Of a stretch of 30,005 nt of DNA, positions 16,538 through 24,538 are shown in pieces. A program made the position numbers and the translations under genes. The notes below the pieces were generated by a model. The model saw only the letters and a list, made by a program, of their open reading frames with translations, was not told the DNA's origin and did not search any database. The stretch lies in assembly GCA_031380885.1 (NCBI GenBank), contig JANMXL010000061.1:1-30005 (forward strand), written 5' to 3'. The stretch is from PBB1 sp031380885. Lineage in GTDB: Bacteria; Pseudomonadota; Gammaproteobacteria; Burkholderiales; Burkholderiaceae_C. The stretch's first letter is position 1. Each line of letters opens with the position of its first letter.

Positions 16538-18061
16538 ATGTGCGGCATCGTCGGGGTGATCTCAAAGGCGCCGGTCAACCAATTGATCTATGACGCCTTG
16601 CTGCTGCTGCAGCATCGCGGCCAGGACGCCGCCGGCATCGTCACGATGCAGGATTCGCGTTGCTTCATGCACAAGGCGCGCGGCATGGTGCGCGACGTGT
16701 TCCGCACCCGCAACATGCGCGGCCTCCCCGGCTCGGTCGGGCTGGGCCAGGTGCGTTACCCGACCGCCGGCAATGCCTACAGCGAGGAAGAGGCGCAACC
16801 GTTCTACGTCAACGCGCCGTTCGGCATCGTGCTGGTGCACAACGGCAACCTCACCAACGCACAGGCGCTGAAGCGCGAGCTGGCGACCGTTGACCGCCGC
16901 CACATCAACACCGACAGCGACACCGAGGTGTTGATCAACGTGCTGGCCCATGAGCTGGCGTTGGCGGCGCGCGACCTGCCGCTGTCGCCCGAGATCGTCT
17001 TCAAGGCGGTGGCAGCGGTGCACAAGCGCATCAAGGGGTCGTATGCGGTGGTGGCGCTGATCGCAGGCTTCGGCCTGCTGGCGTTTCGCGATCCGTTCGG
17101 CATCCGCCCGCTGTGTTTCGGTGAGGGTGACACGCCCGACGGCCGTCAGGTGATGGTGGCCAGCGAGTCGGTGGCGCTCGAAGGCACCGGCCATGTGCTG
17201 ACGCGCGATGTGGCGCCCGGCGAGGCGATTTTCATCACGCCGGAAGGCCAGGTGCATGCGCAGCAGTGCGCCGAGAACCCGAGCCTGCACCCCTGCATGT
17301 TCGAATACGTGTACCTGGCGCGGCCCGATTCGATCATGGACGGCATCTCGGTCTACCAGGCGCGGCTGAACATGGGCGAAACACTGGCCCAGCGGCTGAT
17401 CTCGACGATGCCGCCGAGCGAGATCGATGTGGTGATCCCGATCCCCGAATCGAGCCGGCCATCGGCGATGCAGCTCGCGCAAAGGATCGGCAAGCCGTAC
17501 CGCGAAGGCTTCGTCAAAAATCGTTATGTCGGGCGCACCTTCATCATGCCGGGGCAGGGCGTGCGCAAGAAGTCGGTGCGCCAGAAGCTCAATGCGATCG
17601 GCGTCGAATTCAAGGACCGCAATGTGCTGCTGGTCGATGACTCGATCGTGCGTGGCACCACCAGCAAGGAGATCGTGCAGATGGCGCGCGAGGCCGGTGC
17701 GCGCAAGGTCTACATGGCGTCGGCTGCACCGCCGGTGCGCTTTCCGAACGTGTACGGCATCGACATGCCGACCAACAGCGAGCTGATCGCGCACAACCGC
17801 AGCATCGAGGAAATCCGCCAGTTCATCGGCGCCGACGCGCTGATCTACCAGGACGTGAATGCGATGAAGCGGGTAGTCGGTGCGCTGAACCCGCTGGTCG
17901 GCGGCTTCGAGGCCTCGTGCTTTGATGGCCACTACATCACCGGCGACATTTCGGCTTCCGACTTCGATGCGATCGCCGCGCAACGGTTGTCGCAGGGCGA
18001 GGAAGACGATTCCCCGGCGCGGTCGCGGCTGGCGCTGCAGAGTGCCGCGGAGCAGGCCTGA
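16538..18061 (+). CDS. purF: Amidophosphoribosyltransferase
   Basis: PurF makes 5-phosphoribosylamine from PRPP and glutamine, the first committed purine step. Cys2, exposed after methionine removal (MCGIVGV), is the glutaminase nucleophile, and the Ntn-type domain shows LQHRGQDAAGI and GLGQVRYPTAG. The phosphoribosyltransferase motif VLLVDDSIVRGTTS is at residues 363-376. The 507-residue length fits. GGGAG at 16526-16530 is a good ribosome binding site. The stop overlaps the metZ start (TGATG), suggesting coupling of purine and methionine genes. Confidence 0.97.
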   Translation: MCGIVGVISKAPVNQLIYDALLLLQHRGQDAAGIVTMQDSRCFMHKARGMVRDVFRTRNMRGLPGSVGLGQVRYPTAGNAYSEEEAQPFYVNAPFGIVLVHNGNLTNAQALKRELATVDRRHINTDSDTEVLINVLAHELALAARDLPLSPEIVFKAVAAVHKRIKGSYAVVALIAGFGLLAFRDPFGIRPLCFGEGDTPDGRQVMVASESVALEGTGHVLTRDVAPGEAIFITPEGQVHAQQCAENPSLHPCMFEYVYLARPDSIMDGISVYQARLNMGETLAQRLISTMPPSEIDVVIPIPESSRPSAMQLAQRIGKPYREGFVKNRYVGRTFIMPGQGVRKKSVRQKLNAIGVEFKDRNVLLVDDSIVRGTTSKEIVQMAREAGARKVYMASAAPPVRFPNVYGIDMPTNSELIAHNRSIEEIRQFIGADALIYQDVNAMKRVVGALNPLVGGFEASCFDGHYITGDISASDFDAIAAQRLSQGEEDDSPARSRLALQSAAEQA

Positions 18062-19305
18062 TGGCGGCCAAGAAGACCATTCCGCGCACCAACCTGCCCG
18101 AGGGGCTGCGCATCGATACCCTGGCGGTGCGCGAAGGCCTGCCCCGCACGCAGTGGGGCGAGAACTCTGAGGCGCTGTTTTTGACCAGCAGCTTCGTGCA
18201 GCCCGATGCCGCCACCGCCGCCGCGCGCTTCGCGAACGAAGAAGAAGCCTTCGTTTATTCGCGCTTCACCAACCCGACGGTGATGATGTTCGAGCGGCGT
18301 CTCGCGGCACTCGAAGGTACTGAGGCCTGCATTGCCACGTCGAGCGGCATGGCGGCGATTTTGCTGACCGCGATGGCGTTGCTGAAGGCGGGCGACCATG
18401 TCATTTGCTCGCGCAGTGTGTTCGGCTCGACCATCTCGCTGCTCGGCCGCGAGTTCGCGAAGTTCGGCGTTGAAACCAGCTTCGTGTCGCAGACCGACGT
18501 GGGCGAATGGCAGCGCGCGGTGCGGCCGACCACCAAGCTGCTGTTTGCCGAGTCGCCGACCAACCCGCTGACCGAGGTCTGCGACATCCGCGCGCTGGCC
18601 GAGGTCGCGCACGGCGCGAATGCGCTGCTGGCGGTCGACAACTGCTTTTGCACGCCGGCACTGCAAAAGCCGATCGAGTACGGCGCCGACCTGATCATCC
18701 ATTCGGGCACCAAGTACCTTGACGGACAGGGCCGCGTCATTGCTGGCGCCGTGTGTGGAAAAGAGCAGTTGATCAACGACCAGTTCGTGCCGGTGATGCG
18801 CAGCGCCGGCATGACCTTGTCGTCATTCAACGCCTGGGTGGTGCTGAAGGGGCTCGAAACCTTGTCGATTCGCATGCAGGCGCAAAGCGAACGCGCGCTG
18901 CAATTGGCCACCTGGCTGGAGCAACAGCCGCAGGTCGAGCGGGTGCACTACCCGGGTCTCACATCACATCCTCAGCACGCCCTGGCGATGGCCCAGCAGT
19001 CGGGCTGTGGCGGCGCGGTGCTGTCGTTCGCCTTGAAGGCGCGCGCGTCGGGCGATGACGAAGCTGATGCAGCGCGCCTGGCCGCCTTCCATGTGATCGA
19101 CAGCACGCGTGTGTGTTCCATCACCGCGAACCTCGGTGACACCAAGACCACGATCACCCACCCGGCCAGCACCTCCCACGGCCGGCTCTCCGAAGTGCAG
19201 CGTCAGGCGGCTGGCATCACGCAGGGCCTGGTGCGTGTGGCGGTCGGTCTGGATGATGTGGAAGACCTGAAAGACGACCTGCTGCGCGGCCTGAACTCAC
19301 TTTGA
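18061..19305 (+). CDS. metZ: O-succinylhomoserine sulfhydrylase
   Basis: This 414-residue PLP enzyme of the Cys/Met metabolism (trans-sulfuration) family has the PLP lysine Lys218 in IHSGTKYLDGQG, along with SRFTNPTVMMFERRLAALEG and VDNCFCTPALQKP. In this neighbourhood (directly after purF) the gene is normally annotated metZ, using O-succinylhomoserine and sulfide to make homocysteine. The choice between succinyl and acetyl substrates cannot be settled by eye. It overlaps the purF stop by one base (TGATG) and ends 25 bp before gltX. Confidence 0.9.
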   Translation: MAAKKTIPRTNLPEGLRIDTLAVREGLPRTQWGENSEALFLTSSFVQPDAATAAARFANEEEAFVYSRFTNPTVMMFERRLAALEGTEACIATSSGMAAILLTAMALLKAGDHVICSRSVFGSTISLLGREFAKFGVETSFVSQTDVGEWQRAVRPTTKLLFAESPTNPLTEVCDIRALAEVAHGANALLAVDNCFCTPALQKPIEYGADLIIHSGTKYLDGQGRVIAGAVCGKEQLINDQFVPVMRSAGMTLSSFNAWVVLKGLETLSIRMQAQSERALQLATWLEQQPQVERVHYPGLTSHPQHALAMAQQSGCGGAVLSFALKARASGDDEADAARLAAFHVIDSTRVCSITANLGDTKTTITHPASTSHGRLSEVQRQAAGITQGLVRVAVGLDDVEDLKDDLLRGLNSL

Positions 19306-19330
19306 AAATGCCCGGCGCATTGCTTCACCC

Positions 19331-20746
19331 ATGACCCGAAAAGTTCGCACCCGCATCGCGCCGTCGCCGACCGGCTTCCTGCACCTGGGCACCGCCCGCA
19401 CGGCACTGTTTTCCTGGGCGTTTGCACGCCACCACGGCGGTGACTTCATCCTGCGCATCGAGGACACCGACGAAGCACGTTCGACGCAAGAGGCTGTCGA
19501 TCAGATCGTCGCCGCGATGAAGTGGCTGAACCTCGGCTACGAAGAGGGCCCGTTCTTCCAGATGCAGCGCCTCGACCGTTACCGCGAGGTGATCGTGCAG
19601 ATGCTGAACGACGGCACGGCCTACCCTTGCTATTGCACGCCGGCCGAGCTCGATGCGATGCGCGAGGCGCAACGCGCGAGCGGCGACAAGCCACGCTACG
19701 ACGGCCGCTGGCGACCGGAGTCGGGCAAGACGCTGCCGGCCATTCCCGAGGGCGCGCGCCCGGTGATCCGCTTTCGCAATCCTCAAAGCGGTGCGGTGAG
19801 CTGGGACGACATGGTGAAGGGCTCGATCACCATCGCGAACGCCGAACTCGACGACCTGGTCATCGCCCGCCCGGGTGCCGACGGCGCCACGCTGATCGGC
19901 ACGCCGACCTACAACTTCTGCGTCGTCGTCGACGACTGGGACATGGGCATCAGCCACGTGATCCGCGGCGACGACCACGTCAACAACACCCCGCGGCAGA
20001 TCAACATCTTGCGTGCCCTGGGTGCGGAATTACCCGTCTATGGACACGTGCCGATGATCCTCGGGCCCGACGGCGACAAGCTGTCGAAACGCCACGGCGC
20101 GGTCAGCGTCACGCAATACGAGAGTGCCGGCTACCTGCCCGAGGCGATGCTGAACTACCTCGCGCGCCTGGGCTGGAGCCATGGCGATGACGAGCTGTTC
20201 AGCCGCGAACAACTGGTGTCGTGGTTCGACGGCCAGCACCTGGCGAAAAGCCCGGCGCAGTGGGATGCGGCGAAGCTCAACTGGGTCAATGCGCACTACC
20301 TCAAAGCGCTGCCCGACGACGCGCTGGCGGCGCATGTGGTCGCCCGGTTCGCCGAGCGCGGCATCGAGGCCGTGGCCGATGCGCAGCTCGGCCGCCTGTG
20401 CGCGTTGTTCAAGGACCGCTGCGCAACCACGGTGGAGCTGTGCGACTGGCTGGCCATGTATTTTTCAGAGGTCGCCCCAAGTGCAGAAGACCTGGCAGCG
20501 CACGTCACCGAGGCGGTGAAGCCGGCGGTGAACAGCCTGCGCGAACGACTCACTGACATCGAGTGGACCAAGCCCGCGATCAGCGCGGCGATCAAGGAGG
20601 TCATCACCGCCCACGGCATCAAGATGCCGACGCTCGCACACGCGGTTCGCGTGCTGGTGTGCGGCCGTGCGCAGACGCCTTCGATCGACGCGGTGCTCGA
20701 GCTGTTTCCACGCGATGTCGTCCTCGCCAGATTGCGGATCGCCTGA
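19331..20746 (+). CDS. gltX: Glutamyl-tRNA synthetase
   Basis: GltX charges tRNA-Glu in the cytoplasm. The class I signatures are present: HLGT at residues 18-21 within RIAPSPTGFLHLGTAR (HIGH-type), and KLSKR at 250-254 (KMSKS-type). The segments LRIEDTDEARS and NTPRQINILRALG are typical. The 471 residues match the discriminating or non-discriminating bacterial GluRS length; which type cannot be decided here, and no gatCAB genes are visible. Downstream, its 3' end carries the promoter of a tRNA array that includes tRNA-Glu. Confidence 0.96.
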   Translation: MTRKVRTRIAPSPTGFLHLGTARTALFSWAFARHHGGDFILRIEDTDEARSTQEAVDQIVAAMKWLNLGYEEGPFFQMQRLDRYREVIVQMLNDGTAYPCYCTPAELDAMREAQRASGDKPRYDGRWRPESGKTLPAIPEGARPVIRFRNPQSGAVSWDDMVKGSITIANAELDDLVIARPGADGATLIGTPTYNFCVVVDDWDMGISHVIRGDDHVNNTPRQINILRALGAELPVYGHVPMILGPDGDKLSKRHGAVSVTQYESAGYLPEAMLNYLARLGWSHGDDELFSREQLVSWFDGQHLAKSPAQWDAAKLNWVNAHYLKALPDDALAAHVVARFAERGIEAVADAQLGRLCALFKDRCATTVELCDWLAMYFSEVAPSAEDLAAHVTEAVKPAVNSLRERLTDIEWTKPAISAAIKEVITAHGIKMPTLAHAVRVLVCGRAQTPSIDAVLELFPRDVVLARLRIA

Positions 20747-20761
20747 AAATCTGGCTATACT
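20732..20761 (+). promoter_or_regulatory. Promoter of the tRNA-Ala-Glu-Asp array
   Basis: TTGCGG (20732-20737) and TATACT (20756-20761) separated by 18 bp form a good sigma-70 promoter. The minus 35 lies inside the last codons of gltX and the minus 10 just after its stop. The first tRNA begins about 94 bp later. No G/C-rich discriminator is obvious right after the minus 10 (CTTGG). Confidence 0.6.
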
Positions 20762-20854
20762 CTTGGTCTCGCTTGAACAGCGCGAAGCGATGTGGAAATC
20801 AACCTCTGCATCACTTCCCCGAGGGATGCCGGAAGTTCGCAACCGGCAGCAAAG

Positions 20855-20930
<76 letters not shown>

Positions 20931-20991
20931 ACGACGGGCAGTCCATCGCCGGTTGAAGGCGGCGCGCAGTTCAAGTCATGACGCAGGATTT

Positions 20992-21067
20992 GTCCCCTTC
21001 GTCTAGAGGCCTAGGACACCACCCTTTCACGGTGATTACAGGGGTTCGAATCCCCTAGGGGACGCCA
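20992..21067 (+). tRNA. tRNA-Glu (anticodon UUC)
   Basis: The 76-base gene has acceptor GTCCCCT/AGGGGAC, anticodon loop CTTTCAC with TTC at 21026-21028, T arm with GGTTCGAATCC and an encoded CCA. One C-A mismatch closes the top of the anticodon stem (CCACC/GGTGA). It lies 61 bp after tRNA-Ala, close to gltX, whose product charges it. A repeated AAGCTT (21067-21072 and 21078-21083) right after it can form a small hairpin that may guide processing. Confidence 0.97.
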
Positions 21068-21138
21068 AGCTTGAGCGAAGCTTGCAGCGGTATCTGAAAA
21101 GAGAACGCTTGAAATTCGCTTCGCACTGTGTGCGTCAT

Positions 21139-21215
21139 GGAGTGGTAGTTCAGTTGGTTAGAATACCGGCCTGTCACGCCGGGGGTCGCGGGTTCGAGTC
21201 CCGTCCACTCCGCCA
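21139..21215 (+). tRNA. tRNA-Asp (anticodon GUC)
   Basis: The 77-base gene has acceptor GGAGTGG/CCACTCC, anticodon stem CCGGC/GCCGG with loop CTGTCAC (anticodon GTC at 21173-21175), T arm CGGG-TTCGAGT-CCCG and encoded CCA. It is the last tRNA of the array and marks the border to the accessory region. No second copy of its 3' end was seen in the window. Confidence 0.97.
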
Positions 21216-21225
21216 ACAATCAAGC

Positions 21226-21253
21226 AAAAACGGGCCTTCGCGGCCCGTTTTTT
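21226..21253 (+). terminator. Rho-independent terminator of the tRNA array
   Basis: CGGGCC (21231-21236), loop TTCGC and GGCCCG (21242-21247) form a perfect stem flanked by five A residues before and six T residues after. The A/T arms also make it usable from the opposite strand, where it could stop transcripts from the minus-strand AbiE genes. Confidence 0.92.
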
Positions 21254-21413
21254 CTGTCTACCTGCATCTCTACCTACATTGAGCACCATGCTTTTCTGGT
21301 GTCCGACGTGTGGTGTTGGTGCGACGACAAGGTAGGGACTCTGCTCGGATCGCCATGCGCGCGAGCACGCAACTGCCGATTTGGCTGAGCTGATGTGGCG
21401 TTTGCCGTGATGA

Positions 21414-21950
21414 CTACGTGTCGGCGAGTCCAAAGTGCCGAGCGCGCTCACGGACGCAGCTGATCACGTCGGTCAGCCGGGTCGGGTAAGTGACGTGCTG
21501 TGCTTCGGGCATGACCGCATCGCCGAAGCCGATGTCGACCTGCAAGGCAAGGCGCGCACCGTCGAGGGTGGCGCGCACGTCGATGCGCACGCCACCGCAG
21601 CCCGCGTCCTCGCGAATAGGGCTGCCGGCGACTGACTCGGGGTCGAACACGATGCCGTCGTCCACCGCGATGCTGCAAATGGATCGGAACACGCCGACCA
21701 GCGTCGGCACGTCATCCGGGCCGAATCCCAGCAGGTCGGCGTCGCGTGTCGGCCGGTGCGGCTGGCCGTACCAGAGCTGAAAGAGCAGGGCGCCTTTGAG
21801 CAGGAAGTTGGGTGCGTGCTCGGAGACGGACAGCCGGTACAGCAGGCGCTCCAGGCCGTACTGGGTCAGGGTCAGGTTGAAGTCCTGCTTCGAGGCCTCC
21901 GGGTGCTGCTTCAGGCGGGCGCGGATCGACGCGGCGCGGTTGGCCGTCAT
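21414..21950 (-). pseudogene. AbiEii-type nucleotidyltransferase toxin, C-terminally truncated
   Basis: The 178-residue product matches the N-terminal half of AbiEii/DUF1814 toxins, nucleotidyltransferases that in type IV toxin-antitoxin pairs block growth during phage infection. Visible are FLLKGALLFQLWYGQPHRPTRDADLL (Gly53, metal-type DAD at 70-72) and LQVDIGFGDAVMPEAQHVTYPTRL near residues 138-161. Full-length relatives are roughly 250-300 residues and continue with a segment like YPRETVVAEK and NSRMKDFYDL. Here the protein ends in an unrelated VISCVRERARHFGLADT, and I found no continuation in any frame before tRNA-Asp. It starts at an ATG overlapping the antitoxin stop (ATGA). Probably a deletion remnant without activity; expression of a shortened domain is possible. 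Confidence 0.75.
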
Positions 21951-22417
21951 GACGTGATTGCCTCGATGTAGGGGCGCATCACGTTGGCCACGCGGCCGCT
22001 GGTCGCGTGTCGCCACAGGTCGTCCAGCGTGAACTTGCGTCGGCTCCAGCCGTCGCGCAGTGCTTCGAGGGCCACGTCGAGGCCGATCTTGTTGCGGAAC
22101 CTGAAGCAGTCGACGACGGTTCGGGCGGCGCTGAAGACCGGCACTTCGACGCCGTCGATGTTCGTGCGTTCCACACCATCGGCCAGGGCCTCGTCCGACA
22201 TGCGGACGACCCTGATGGCGGGATGGTTCAGGCGGGGAGTGACCATGTGCTGCGGGATCGCGATCCAGACCTCGAACGGGGCCTGCGTGCCGATCTCGTG
22301 CACCCGCAGCGCGGACAGCAGGCAGACCACGCCCTTGGGCGCGCGCACCGAGACTTCCGCCAGCGAGCGGTGTTCGCTGACCGTTGCGCCGGGGAGCCCG
22401 TAGAGCCCACGTGCCAC
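21947..22417 (-). CDS. AbiEi-type antitoxin, N terminus unclear or frameshifted
   Basis: The 156-residue frame from a GTG carries the end of the winged-helix motif (ARGLYGLPG) and the AbiEi C-terminal domain (PKGVVCLLSALRVHEIGT, then SAARTVVDCFRFRNKIGLDVALEALRD and RVANVMRPYIEA). AbiEi antitoxins repress their own promoter and counter the AbiEii toxin. Family members are usually about 190-200 residues. Homologous-looking sequence (QHGLPTIALTRLVQAGKLER) continues upstream in the same frame to a stop at 22556-22558 but has no ATG, GTG or TTG. An ATG at 22491-22493 lies one frame off, separated by an AAAA run, so a one-base frameshift is likely. It overlaps the toxin by ATGA. The gene may be inactive or start at the internal GTG without its full DNA-binding domain. 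Confidence 0.72.
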   Translation of the reverse strand: MARGLYGLPGATVSEHRSLAEVSVRAPKGVVCLLSALRVHEIGTQAPFEVWIAIPQHMVTPRLNHPAIRVVRMSDEALADGVERTNIDGVEVPVFSAARTVVDCFRFRNKIGLDVALEALRDGWSRRKFTLDDLWRHATSGRVANVMRPYIEAITS

Positions 22418-22493
22418 GCGCTCGAGTTTGCCGGCCTGTACCAGGCGCGTCAGTGCGATCGTCGGCAGGCCGTGCTGGACGACTTTTGACCAT

Positions 22494-22775
22494 TGGCTTG
22501 AATTCCGTTCAAGGCGCCCGCCGTACTTGCACGCGAGTAGAAACAGGCTTCCAACTCATCGTCATTGATCTCCCTTGTGGCCTCGTCGTCGGCGACTTAG
22601 ACGCGTGCGTCTGACCTGGTTCGACGTGGTTCCACGAAGGACGAAACATGACCGGCTTGTCGCCTGCGCCATGCAGTCGAAAACGGGTTCGCCCGCAACC
22701 AGCCTTCAGATTCAGTGGACTAGATTCGGGCTTCGCGCCGATCCTGGCGCAGAACCGGCGGGAGGTGAGCAGTGA
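22494..22775. other. Intergenic region between AbiEi and sulP
   Basis: This 282-bp gap separates divergent genes. It holds two short palindromes, AGACGC-GT-GCGTCT (22599-22612) and CGTGG-TT-CCACG (22625-22636), 12 bp apart, which could be operators. A GGAGGTGA ribosome binding site lies at 22761-22768. No convincing ORF or strong promoter was found. Confidence 0.4.
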
Positions 22776-24506
22776 ATGGAGTTCGCGACACCCAGGCTTG
22801 CCATGCCTGAGCGGCCAATAACAGCGGCTGCGCCGAGCGGACGCGTGCCTGCGTCGTCCGCATGGCCCCCGCGCTGGCGCGACCTGATCGCCGGGCTGTG
22901 TGTGGCGGGCCTGCTGCTGCCCGAGGCCGTGGCCTACGCAGGTCTCGCGCGGTTGCCGATCGTGCATGCGCTGAGTGCGATGCTGGTGGGCCTGGCCGTC
23001 TATGCGGTGTTCGGCGGCAGCCGCTTTGCCATCGTGTCTCCGACGTCGTCCACGGCCACGCTGTCGGCTGCGGCGGCGGTGTCGCTGTCGGGCGTGACGG
23101 CGCTGTCAGACCCTGCCGCCTATGCGCAGTCGTTGGTCGCGCTGGTGCTGATTTGCGGGGTGGCGTTGATGCTGCTCGCGGTGGTGCGGCAGGGCCAGTT
23201 GTCGGCCTACGTGTCGCGGCCGGTGCTGCGCGGCTTTGCCTTTGCGCTGGCCATCACCATCGTGATCAAGCAGCTGCCCGATGCATTGGGCTTCGCACTG
23301 TCGGCCGACGCGGGCGCCGACCCGCTTCACCTGCTGTTCTACGCCGCCACGCATGGGGCGCAGTGGCATGTGCCGACGATGGTCGTCGCACTCGTTGCGG
23401 CCGCCTTGATGGCCACGCTGCGGCACTGGCCGCAGTGGCCGGCGTCGATGCTGGTCATCGTGCTGGCGATCGCGGCCGCGCAGCTGCTCGACCTCGGCGC
23501 CATGGGCGTGGCGGAAGTCGGCGGCTTTGAGCGGCCTTCATTCAAGCTGGCGCTGCCGATGCTGCCGTTGAAGGAGTGGCTGCAAATCGCTGAGCTGGCC
23601 ATCGGCCTCGTGGTGCTGGTGTTCGCCGAATCCTGGGGCAGCGTTCGCAGCCTCGCGCTGGCCAACGGCGACACGGTAGATGCCAACCGCGAGCTGATGG
23701 TGCTGGGCGCCTGTAACGTCGGTGCGGCGCTGTTTCAGGGCATGCCGGTCGGCGCAGGCTTCTCGGCCAGCACCGCGAACGCGGCGGCGGGCGCGTGCAG
23801 CAAATGGGCCGGTGCTTTCGCCCTGGCGGTCATCGCCGCCGTGCTCGTTTTTGCGTCGTCAGCGCTGCACTGGCTGCCGCGGCCGGTGCTGGCGGTGGTC
23901 GTCATCGCTGCGCTGTGGCACGCGCTGAATCCGCGGCCCTTGTTGGAAGTCTGGCGGATGAACCGGGATCAGGTTCTGATGCTCTGCGCCATCCTGGCCG
24001 TGCTGGTGTTCGGTGTGCTGCACGGCATGCTGGCGGCGATCGGCTTGTCGCTGCTGGCGGCGCTGCGCCGGTTCAGCCTGCCGGTGGTGCATGAGCTCGG
24101 CGAGCTGGGAACGTCGCGCAACTACGTGGTGCTCGACGCCCATTCAGACGCGTCGAAGGTGCCGGGCGTGTTGATCCTGCGGCCGGAGGAGCCGCTGTTC
24201 TTCGCCAATGCAGAACGGGTGGTGGCCGATGTGCTGGTGCGACTGCGAACTCAAACAAGCGGCACGATCCGCGCGGTGATCCTGAGCCTTGAAGAGAGCG
24301 TCGACCTCGACAGCACGGCCGTGGAATGCCTGGTCGAACTCGCGCAACACCTGCGCGAGGCCGGCATCGTGCTGGTGCTGTCGCGCGCCAAGGATGCTGT
24401 GCGGGAGCTGCTCACCCGCTGGGATCCGCAGGGCATCGGCGACGCCAGCCGGATGCATTTCAGCGTGGCCGATGCGGTGCAGTCGTTGACGATCGAGCCA
24501 CACTGA
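22776..24506 (+). CDS. SulP family anion transporter with STAS domain
   Basis: This 576-residue integral membrane protein has many hydrophobic helices from about residue 36 to 430, starting with DLIAGLCVAGLLLPEAVAYAGLARLP, the SulP first-helix signature. The transporter core also shows FGGSRFAIVSPTSSTATL and VGAGFSASTANAAAGA. A C-terminal cytoplasmic STAS domain follows (about 460-565), with the conserved loop VDLDSTAVEC near residue 510. SulP proteins carry sulfate, bicarbonate or other anions; the substrate cannot be told, and no carbonic anhydrase or sulfate-reduction gene is adjacent. The ATG at 22776 has GGAGG ten bases upstream; the ATG at 22803 is an alternative. A weak hairpin (AGGCC at 24511-24515, GGCCT at 24524-24528) lies between this gene and its convergent neighbour. 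Confidence 0.9.
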   Translation: MEFATPRLAMPERPITAAAPSGRVPASSAWPPRWRDLIAGLCVAGLLLPEAVAYAGLARLPIVHALSAMLVGLAVYAVFGGSRFAIVSPTSSTATLSAAAAVSLSGVTALSDPAAYAQSLVALVLICGVALMLLAVVRQGQLSAYVSRPVLRGFAFALAITIVIKQLPDALGFALSADAGADPLHLLFYAATHGAQWHVPTMVVALVAAALMATLRHWPQWPASMLVIVLAIAAAQLLDLGAMGVAEVGGFERPSFKLALPMLPLKEWLQIAELAIGLVVLVFAESWGSVRSLALANGDTVDANRELMVLGACNVGAALFQGMPVGAGFSASTANAAAGACSKWAGAFALAVIAAVLVFASSALHWLPRPVLAVVVIAALWHALNPRPLLEVWRMNRDQVLMLCAILAVLVFGVLHGMLAAIGLSLLAALRRFSLPVVHELGELGTSRNYVVLDAHSDASKVPGVLILRPEEPLFFANAERVVADVLVRLRTQTSGTIRAVILSLEESVDLDSTAVECLVELAQHLREAGIVLVLSRAKDAVRELLTRWDPQGIGDASRMHFSVADAVQSLTIEPH

Positions 24507-24538
24507 AGCAAGGCCAGAAGGTCGGCCTCACGCACCGG

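Noticed and set aside
16562..17983. A 473-codon antisense frame within purF
   Set aside because: It is fully contained in a conserved gene and shows no domain pattern or ribosome binding site.
21139..21300. Possible integration site at tRNA-Asp
   Set aside because: No duplicated tRNA 3' end and no integrase gene were found in the window, so an att site cannot be supported.
21082..21451. Open frames on both strands across tRNA-Asp
   Set aside because: They translate the tRNA gene itself (products such as DGTRTRDPRRDRPVF and GGRGFESRPL), well-known false proteins.
21414..22493. A 359-codon minus-strand frame starting at ATG 22493
   Set aside because: Its first half is Arg/Pro-rich and is the out-of-frame shadow of the AbiEi gene; only the part from 21950 resembles AbiEii.
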